Source: Mycobacterium shigaense (GTDB lineage Bacteria; Actinomycetota; Actinomycetes; Mycobacteriales; Mycobacteriaceae). From it: 64,000 nucleotides of DNA. The notes below the pieces were generated by a model. It was not told where the DNA came from, did not search any database, and worked only from the letters and a program-made list of their open reading frames with translations. Position numbers and translations under genes: made by a program. Shown here in pieces: positions 59,038-64,000 of this stretch. The DNA lies in contig NZ_AP018164.1 in assembly GCF_002356315.1 (NCBI RefSeq), positions 2,046,001 through 2,110,000 of the forward strand, in the 5' to 3' direction. Every line of letters starts with the position of its first letter. Within the stretch, counting starts at the first letter, position 1.

Positions 59038-60369
59038 ATGACCACGTCGGCTGATCTGGTGGACCTATGTCGAGAGTCAGGCACGTCGTTCATCTTGACG
59101 ATGTTTGTCGACCTCAACGGCAAGCCCTGCGCAAAGTTGGTTCCGGTTTCTGCCGTCGACGAATTAGCCAGTAATGGAGTCGGTTTCGCGGGATACGCCG
59201 TCGGGGCCATGGGGCAGGAGCCCAAGGATCCCGACCTGGTTGCCATCCCTGACCCGGCATCCTTCGCTCCGATCCCGTTCGTCAAACCCGGGTTAGCGAT
59301 CGTGCACTGCGACCCCCACGTCGAGGGCCGGCCGTGGCCGTTCGCGCCGCGTAACATCCTCAAAGCTGTCGTGCAGCAAGCCTCCGATGCCGGCTTTGAG
59401 GCGTGGGTCGGCGCAGAGGTTGAGTACTTTCTGCTCCGCCGCGACGCCGCGGGCTCGTTGTACCCGGCAGACGCGGGCGACACCGCGAAGCGGCCGTGTT
59501 ACGACGCTCGCGGTGTGACGCGCATGTACGACCACCTGGCGTCCATCAGCAACGCAATGAACGCCCTGGGCTGGGGCAACTACGCCAACGACCACGAAGA
59601 CGCCAACGGTCAGTTCGAACAGAACTTCGGTTACGCCGAAGCGTTGACCACGGCGGACCGTGTGACCACGTTGCGGTACCTGCTGTCGGTGCTCGCCGCC
59701 GACAACGGGATGATCGCGACCTTCATGCCCAAACCGTTCGCCGACCGTACCGGCAGCGGCCTGCATCTGCATCTGTCGCTGACCAGTGGCGGTTCCCCGA
59801 TATTTCCCGGCGCCGAAGACCAACGCGGACTGGACCTTTCGGAGACGGCATACAGCTTCATCGGCGGTATCCTCGACCATGCGGCGGCGCTCCAGGCGCT
59901 GGTCGCTCCCACGGTCAACTCCTACAAGCGCACCGGGGCGGTGTCGACCGTGTCCGGGGCTTCGTGGGCGCCGCGCACTCCGACCTACGGCGGCAACGAC
60001 CGCACTCAGTACCTCCGCGTTCCCGACAACCAGCGCGTCGAACTACGCGGCGGCGACAGTTCGGCCAATCCCTATCTGGCGATTGCGGCCGCACTGGGCG
60101 CCGGCTTGGACGGGATCAAACGCAGCGTGAGTCCCGGCGACGTCGCGGTTACGAATCCCGAGAGACCGCCAATCCCGCTCACCCTCCTGCACGCGGTCGA
60201 ACAACTCGAATCCGACGTCGTCATCAAGGCAGTTCTCGACTCGGCCGACAGCGAGGCACTCGCGCCCCGCGTTTCGGATTATTACGCCCAACTCAAGAGG
60301 CAAGAGTTCTTCGCATGGCACTCATCGGTGACCCCATGGGAAATCGACACCTATCTGACCGCGTTCTAG
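59038..60369 (+). CDS. gmaS: Glutamine-synthetase-family gamma-glutamylmethylamide synthetase-like enzyme
   Basis: A glutamine-synthetase-fold ligase of 443 residues, about the length of known gamma-glutamylmethylamide synthetases. Active-site blocks are GAEVEYFLL, NDHEDANGQFEQNFGY, FMPKPFADRTGSGLHLHLSL, APTVNSYKR and LRVPDNQRVELRGGDSSANPYLA. The regulatory tyrosine region of canonical GlnA is absent, so it is not the housekeeping enzyme. Next to Mgs-type genes, ATP-dependent joining of an amine to glutamate is likely, but the amine (methylamine or another) is inferred. ATG at 59038 follows GGGGGA; longer starts at 58999 lie in the promoter region. Confidence 0.85.
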   Translation: MTTSADLVDLCRESGTSFILTMFVDLNGKPCAKLVPVSAVDELASNGVGFAGYAVGAMGQEPKDPDLVAIPDPASFAPIPFVKPGLAIVHCDPHVEGRPWPFAPRNILKAVVQQASDAGFEAWVGAEVEYFLLRRDAAGSLYPADAGDTAKRPCYDARGVTRMYDHLASISNAMNALGWGNYANDHEDANGQFEQNFGYAEALTTADRVTTLRYLLSVLAADNGMIATFMPKPFADRTGSGLHLHLSLTSGGSPIFPGAEDQRGLDLSETAYSFIGGILDHAAALQALVAPTVNSYKRTGAVSTVSGASWAPRTPTYGGNDRTQYLRVPDNQRVELRGGDSSANPYLAIAAALGAGLDGIKRSVSPGDVAVTNPERPPIPLTLLHAVEQLESDVVIKAVLDSADSEALAPRVSDYYAQLKRQEFFAWHSSVTPWEIDTYLTAF

Positions 60370-60399
60370 ACCCCCACCTCATCACCGAAAGGATCATCC

Positions 60400-61296
60400 G
60401 TGTGCGGAATCGTAGGGTTGCACCTCAGAAATCCTGAGCTGTACCCGCAACTAGGTTCGTTGCTGACGGCGATGCTGTGCGAGATGCAAGATCGCGGCGC
60501 AGACTCCGCCGGAGTGGCCATCTATGGGCATTCCGACTGGTCCCCACCGGGATATGGCTGCGTGAGCCTCCTCAATGTCAGTGTCGAGTCCGACGTCATC
60601 GGCGCCGCGTTGACCGAACGGCTCGGTGTCCACGTCAACGCTGGCTACCTCGATGACATTCTGTTGCTGAGCGCGCCACTGGATGCGACGCCGCTCCTCG
60701 AAGCGGCGCGGGCCGTGTTGCCGGACCCGCTGATTGCGGGATTCGGCAAGGACCTCACGGTGCTCAAGGGCGTGGGTACGCCACGGGAACTGTCTGTGCA
60801 CTGGGGATTACCGGACGCGCATGGATGGCAGGGCGTGGGGCACACCCGGATGGCGACCGAATCGGCGGTCACCCCCGGCGGGGCGCACCCCTACGCGGTC
60901 GGGCCCGAGCAGTGTTTGGTGCACAACGGGTCGTTTTCCAACCACGCCACCATCCGCCGTGAACTGGCCAGGGCCGGTGTGCGATTCGACAGTGAGAACG
61001 ACACCGAGGTCGGTGCCCGTTTTGTCGCCAAGCAACTGGCCGAGGGCCGCGGCATCGAAGCCGCGTTGAAGGAACTCTGCGCGACGTTCGACGGCTTCTA
61101 CACGTTGCTGGTCTCCAACCACGACTCGTTCGCGGTGGTGCGCGACGCGATCGCCTGCAAACCGGCGATCATCGCCGAGACCGACGACTGGGTGGCGATG
61201 GCATCGGAATACCGAGCTTTGTCCGGGTTGCCGGGCGTCGGCAGCGCACGAGTGTGGGAACCCGAGCCGGAGGTGGTTTACGTATGGACGCGATGA
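60400..61296 (+). CDS. mgsA: Class II glutamine amidotransferase subunit (MgsA/GlxB-like)
   Basis: A 298-residue Ntn-type amidotransferase. It begins M-C-G-I-V-G, so Cys2 becomes the N-terminal nucleophile, which fixes GTG at 60400. DRGADSAGVAIYG, GVGHTRMATESAVTPGGAHPY and LVHNGSFSNHATIRREL are the class II signatures (Arg, Asn and Gly of the site). In N-methylglutamate synthase this subunit releases the amine from the gamma-glutamylamide. AAAGGA precedes the start, and its end overlaps the next gene by 13 or 4 bases depending on that start. Confidence 0.88.
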   Translation: MCGIVGLHLRNPELYPQLGSLLTAMLCEMQDRGADSAGVAIYGHSDWSPPGYGCVSLLNVSVESDVIGAALTERLGVHVNAGYLDDILLLSAPLDATPLLEAARAVLPDPLIAGFGKDLTVLKGVGTPRELSVHWGLPDAHGWQGVGHTRMATESAVTPGGAHPYAVGPEQCLVHNGSFSNHATIRRELARAGVRFDSENDTEVGARFVAKQLAEGRGIEAALKELCATFDGFYTLLVSNHDSFAVVRDAIACKPAIIAETDDWVAMASEYRALSGLPGVGSARVWEPEPEVVYVWTR

Positions 61297-61964
61297 GATT
61301 CGATCTAGCGGCCGTGTCGCTGCGCGACGTCAATCAGGCGTTGCACGCCAACGACCTCACCGGCGAGGTCGTCATCGATAACCCGAAGGGTGCGCACAGT
61401 GTGGCCGTCGGTCTTGACGCGCCGGTGAAGGTCACCGTTAACGGTCACGTCGGCTACTACGCGGCGGGGATGAATCAGCAAGCGGAAGTGACGATCAACG
61501 GCAATGCCGGCACCGGAGTTGCCGAAAACATGATGAGCGGCACGGTGGTCGTCAAGGGCGACGCGTCGCAGTCAGCGGGTGCCACCGCGCACGGCGGCCT
61601 GCTCGTCATCGAGGGCACCGCCGGCGCGCGCTGCGGCATCTCGATGAAGGGCGTCGACATCGTCGTCGGCGGAAACGTCGGGCACAACAGTGCGTTCATG
61701 GCCCAGGACGGGCGGCTCGTGATACGCGGCAAGGCCGGTCACGGCCTGGGCGATTCGATCTACGAGACCCGCATCTACGTGCGGGGCACAGTGGAGTCCC
61801 TGGGCGCGGACTGCGTGCGCAAAGAAATGCGTGCCGAGCACCTCGAGGAACTTGCCGGTCTGCTCAAGGCTGCTGGGTTCGATGACGATCCCGCCACCTA
61901 CACGCGGTACGGGTCGGGGCGTCAGCTCTACCACTTCGATGTCGACAACACAGCGGCGTACTGA
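61284..61964 (+). CDS. mgsB: Glutamate-synthase alpha-helix/beta-roll (GXGXG) subunit (MgsB/GlxC-like)
   Basis: A 226-residue right-handed beta-helix protein matching the C-terminal GXGXG domain of glutamate synthase. It has repeated G-x-x-G turns: GHVGYYAAGMNQQAEVTINGN, GVAENMMSGTVVVKGDASQS, AGARCGISMKGVDIVVGGNVG and RLVIRGKAGHGLGDSIYETR. In glutamate synthase this domain braces the other active domains. ATG at 61284 has GGAGG about 10 bases upstream; ATG at 61293 (ATGA with the upstream stop) is equally plausible and nine bases shorter. Confidence 0.85.
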   Translation: MDAMRFDLAAVSLRDVNQALHANDLTGEVVIDNPKGAHSVAVGLDAPVKVTVNGHVGYYAAGMNQQAEVTINGNAGTGVAENMMSGTVVVKGDASQSAGATAHGGLLVIEGTAGARCGISMKGVDIVVGGNVGHNSAFMAQDGRLVIRGKAGHGLGDSIYETRIYVRGTVESLGADCVRKEMRAEHLEELAGLLKAAGFDDDPATYTRYGSGRQLYHFDVDNTAAY

Positions 61965-61975
61965 AAGGACTTGTG

Positions 61976-63310
61976 ATGACTGGCAGTAACGCTGCACACA
62001 GTGCATCCGGCTTGCGCGAATCGGCTACCATCGACCGTGGTGTCATCGCCGACATCCAGCGGGCCGCCGAGACCGGAATCTACGACATCCGTGGCTGGGG
62101 CGCCAAACGTCCGCTTCCGCATTTCGATGACTTGTTGTTCCTGGGTGCATCGATGTCGCGGTATCCGTTAGAGGGTTATCGCGAGCGATGCGAAACCGAT
62201 GTCGTGCTGGGCGACTTGCATGCGAAACACCCTCTGCACCTGTCGATCCCGGTCACGATCGCCGGCATGAGTTTCGGCGCCTTGTCCGGCCCCGCGAAGG
62301 AGGCGCTGGGCCGCGGTGCCAGCGAGGTGGGTACGTCGACGACGACCGGTGACGGGGGAATGACACCGGAGGAGCGCGGCCAATCTAAATACCTTGTCTA
62401 CCAATACCTGCCGTCACGCTACGGGATGAATCCCGACGATCTGCGTAAGGCGGATGCCATCGAGGTAGTCCTTGGTCAGGGCGCCAAACCCGGCGGCGGG
62501 GGAATGCTGTTGGGGCAGAAGATCTCTGAGCGAGTCGCTCGGATGCGCACGTTGCCTGAAGGCATTGACCAACGCAGTGCCTGCCGTCATCCGGACTGGA
62601 CAGGGCCTGACGACCTCGCGATCAAGATCAATGAGTTGCGCGAACTCACGGACTGGGAAAAGCCCATCTACGTCAAGGTTGGTGCCACCCGCACCTACTA
62701 CGACGTCAGCCTGGCCGTGCGGTCCGGCGCCGACGTCGTCGTCGTGGACGGGATGCAGGGGGGAACAGCGGCTACCCAGAGCGTGTTCATCGAACACGTC
62801 GGTATCCCGACGTTGGCTGCTCTTCCGCAAGCGGTGCAGGCGTTGCAGGAGGCGGGGATGCACCGCAAGGTGCAGCTTGTCGTCTCGGGTGGCATTCGCA
62901 GCGGCGCGGACGTGGCCAAGGCGATGGCCCTGGGGGCTGACGCCGTCGCCATCGGGACCGCAGCCTTGATCGCGCTGGGTGATAACCATCCCCGCTATGC
63001 CGACGAGTACGAGAAGCTTGGCAGCGCAGCCGGTTTCTACGACGACTTCCAAGATGGCCGGGACCCGGCCGGCATTACCACGCAGGATCCGACGTTGGCG
63101 GCTCGCTTCGACCCGGTGGCGGGCGGGCGCCGGCTGGCTAATTATTTGCGGGTGCTGACCATGGAGGCGCAGACCATTGCCCGCGCGTGCGGGAAGGCTC
63201 ACCTGCAGCACCTCGAACCCGAGGACTTGGTTGCGATCACGATCGAGGCCGCGGCGATGGCGCGGGTGCCGCTGGCGGGAACCTCCTGGATCCCAGGTGC
63301 GGGTTTGTAA
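61976..63310 (+). CDS. mgsC: FMN glutamate-synthase-like subunit (MgsC/GlxD-like) lacking Fe-S cysteines
   Basis: A 444-residue FMN barrel with AGMSFGALSGPAKEALGRG, TGDGGMTPEERGQSKYLVYQ, IYVKVGATRTYYDVSLAVRSGADVVVVDGMQGGTAA and SGGIRSGADVAKAMALGADAVAIGTAAL. It would join the 2-oxoacid and released amine to give N-alkylglutamate. Glutamate synthases carry a [3Fe-4S] Cys cluster just before the conserved GITTQDP; here this stretch is AGFYDDFQDGRDPAGITTQD with no cysteine, and the whole protein has only three scattered cysteines. ATG at 61976 follows AAAGGA by six bases. Its TAA overlaps the next ATG. Confidence 0.86.
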   Translation: MTGSNAAHSASGLRESATIDRGVIADIQRAAETGIYDIRGWGAKRPLPHFDDLLFLGASMSRYPLEGYRERCETDVVLGDLHAKHPLHLSIPVTIAGMSFGALSGPAKEALGRGASEVGTSTTTGDGGMTPEERGQSKYLVYQYLPSRYGMNPDDLRKADAIEVVLGQGAKPGGGGMLLGQKISERVARMRTLPEGIDQRSACRHPDWTGPDDLAIKINELRELTDWEKPIYVKVGATRTYYDVSLAVRSGADVVVVDGMQGGTAATQSVFIEHVGIPTLAALPQAVQALQEAGMHRKVQLVVSGGIRSGADVAKAMALGADAVAIGTAALIALGDNHPRYADEYEKLGSAAGFYDDFQDGRDPAGITTQDPTLAARFDPVAGGRRLANYLRVLTMEAQTIARACGKAHLQHLEPEDLVAITIEAAAMARVPLAGTSWIPGAGL

Positions 63311-64000
63311 TGGCAGATACCGCAGACGTCATCATCCTCGGCGGCGGCCTCGAAGGCGCGGCTGCCGCCTGGGCACTCAGCCAACGCGGGATCACCAACG
63401 TCGTTGTCGTCGAACGCAACACCGTGGGCAGCGGAATGACCGGGAAGTCCTCCGGCATCATCCGCTGTCACTACGGCGTCAGCTCGCTGGCGGCGATGGC
63501 GACGGTCGGGCTGGAGACGTTCGAGAATGCCGAAGAGATCTTTGGCGGCGACATCGGCTTCCGCCAAACCGGCTACGTTGTCGGCGTCAGCGACGCGAAC
63601 GTCGACAACATGCGTAAAAGCCTGGCCGCTCAACGAGAAGTCGGGGTAGAGACCGAAGAGATCGCCGCGGCCGAGGTCGCGAAGATGTGGCCATGGGCCG
63701 ACCTTCGCCCCTTCGGTGCGTTTGGCTGGGAAGCGCGAGGCGGCTACGGCGACGCTTATCAGACCGCACAAGCCTTCATGGTGTCGGCCCGCGCCGCCGG
63801 CGTCCGACTCCGACAGATGACCGAAGTCGTCGGGCTCAGCGTCAATGCCGACCGGGTCGGCGGCATCCTGTTGGCCGACGGCGGCGAGATCCACGCCGAC
63901 ACCGTCATCGTCGCCACCGGCGCGTGGACTCGGGCTTTCCTTTTGCCCTACGGCATTGACGTGCCGATCCGGGTGCATCGCGAGCAGATCGTGATGCTGT
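63310..64000 (+). CDS. mgdA: FAD-dependent oxidoreductase, sarcosine-oxidase-beta / N-methylglutamate dehydrogenase-like (cut by window)
   Basis: The first 230 codons of a DAO-family flavoprotein run to the window end. The Rossmann motif VIILGGGLEGAAAAWALSQR is at residues 8-27, and GMTGKSSGIIRCHYG at about 42-56 is characteristic of sarcosine-oxidase beta / MgdA-like subunits. VIVATGAWTRAFLLPYGIDVPI and HREQIVML continue the fold. ATG at 63310 overlaps the upstream stop (TAATG). It is expected to oxidise N-methylglutamate to glutamate and formaldehyde; companion subunits (soxD, A and G equivalents) would follow beyond the window. It could instead be a related demethylating dehydrogenase. Confidence 0.8.
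   Translation, partial: MADTADVIILGGGLEGAAAAWALSQRGITNVVVVERNTVGSGMTGKSSGIIRCHYGVSSLAAMATVGLETFENAEEIFGGDIGFRQTGYVVGVSDANVDNMRKSLAAQREVGVETEEIAAAEVAKMWPWADLRPFGAFGWEARGGYGDAYQTAQAFMVSARAAGVRLRQMTEVVGLSVNADRVGGILLADGGEIHADTVIVATGAWTRAFLLPYGIDVPIRVHREQIVML

Noticed and set aside
59038..60369. Housekeeping glutamine synthetase GlnA
   Set aside because: It lacks the adenylylation-type tyrosine region and sits with amine-specific genes; the family variant fits GmaS/GlnT-type ligases better.
61976..63310. Housekeeping glutamate synthase (gltB)
   Set aside because: The amidotransferase, FMN and GXGXG parts are separate genes and the Fe-S cysteines are missing, which fits the Mgs/Glx class and not GltB.

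Overview
The window looks like the chromosome of a high-GC mycobacterium, probably non-tuberculous. Positions 375-50644 follow, with gaps, the gene order of the M. tuberculosis segment from ppiB (Rv2582) to the Rv2531c decarboxylase, read in the opposite orientation. Species was not determined. Comparisons to named genes are from memory of the families; no database search was run.

Layout. 1-16.7 kb: the start of a Ser/Thr kinase, ppiB, a glyoxalase-II-like hydrolase with hisS, small membrane and secreted proteins, a HelD/HelR-type RNA polymerase motor ATPase (absent from M. tuberculosis as far as I recall), an SOS-controlled radical-SAM protein, a Tat-exported phosphatase, a zinc peptidase, a decayed SRPBCC gene, a ketopantoate-reductase-like gene without a normal start codon, and aspS followed by three small genes. 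16.9-29.4 kb: a transglutaminase / zinc-ribbon peptidase / circularly permuted ATP-grasp plus alpha-E / transglutaminase-DUF2126 set. It is split by an accessory block (esterase, membrane cyclase, methyltransferase, truncated DUF2127-like gene, TetR with tandem operators). 29.5-50.6 kb: housekeeping genes rarA, yjbQ, alaS-ruvX-mltG-aroE, the shikimate operon aroC-aroK-aroB-aroQ, pepQ, efp-nusB and a two-domain PLP decarboxylase.

50.7-64.0 kb (the right edge cuts the last gene): the part most worth attention. It holds an XRE-cupin regulator, an EutQ-like cupin, two complete tandem copies of a haem-dependent oxidative N-demethylase (HDOD / dimethylamine monooxygenase) module, an APC-family amine or amino-acid permease and a small zinc-ribbon membrane protein. 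These are followed by a glutamine-synthetase-like gamma-glutamylmethylamide synthetase, a three-part N-methylglutamate-synthase-like (Mgs/Glx) enzyme and the start of a sarcosine-oxidase/N-methylglutamate-dehydrogenase-like flavoprotein. Read together, the genes propose a route: secondary amine is imported, oxidatively demethylated to a primary amine, ligated to glutamate, rearranged to N-alkylglutamate and oxidised back to glutamate. Most genes overlap by 1-4 bases, so the products are probably made in fixed proportion.

Regulatory signals in that block include a GTnAC-N6-GAAAC element fitting the GlnR box. Its 11-mer TGNAAAGAAAC recurs twice, 20 bp apart, before the synthetase gene. A perfect 7-1-7 palindrome near the likely first-operon start site could be the XRE-cupin operator. 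Elsewhere I see a perfect mycobacterial SOS box inside a leaderless promoter and tandem TetR-type palindromes. I saw no tRNA or rRNA genes, CRISPR arrays, insertion sequences or attachment sites. No gene-free gap exceeds about 300 bases.
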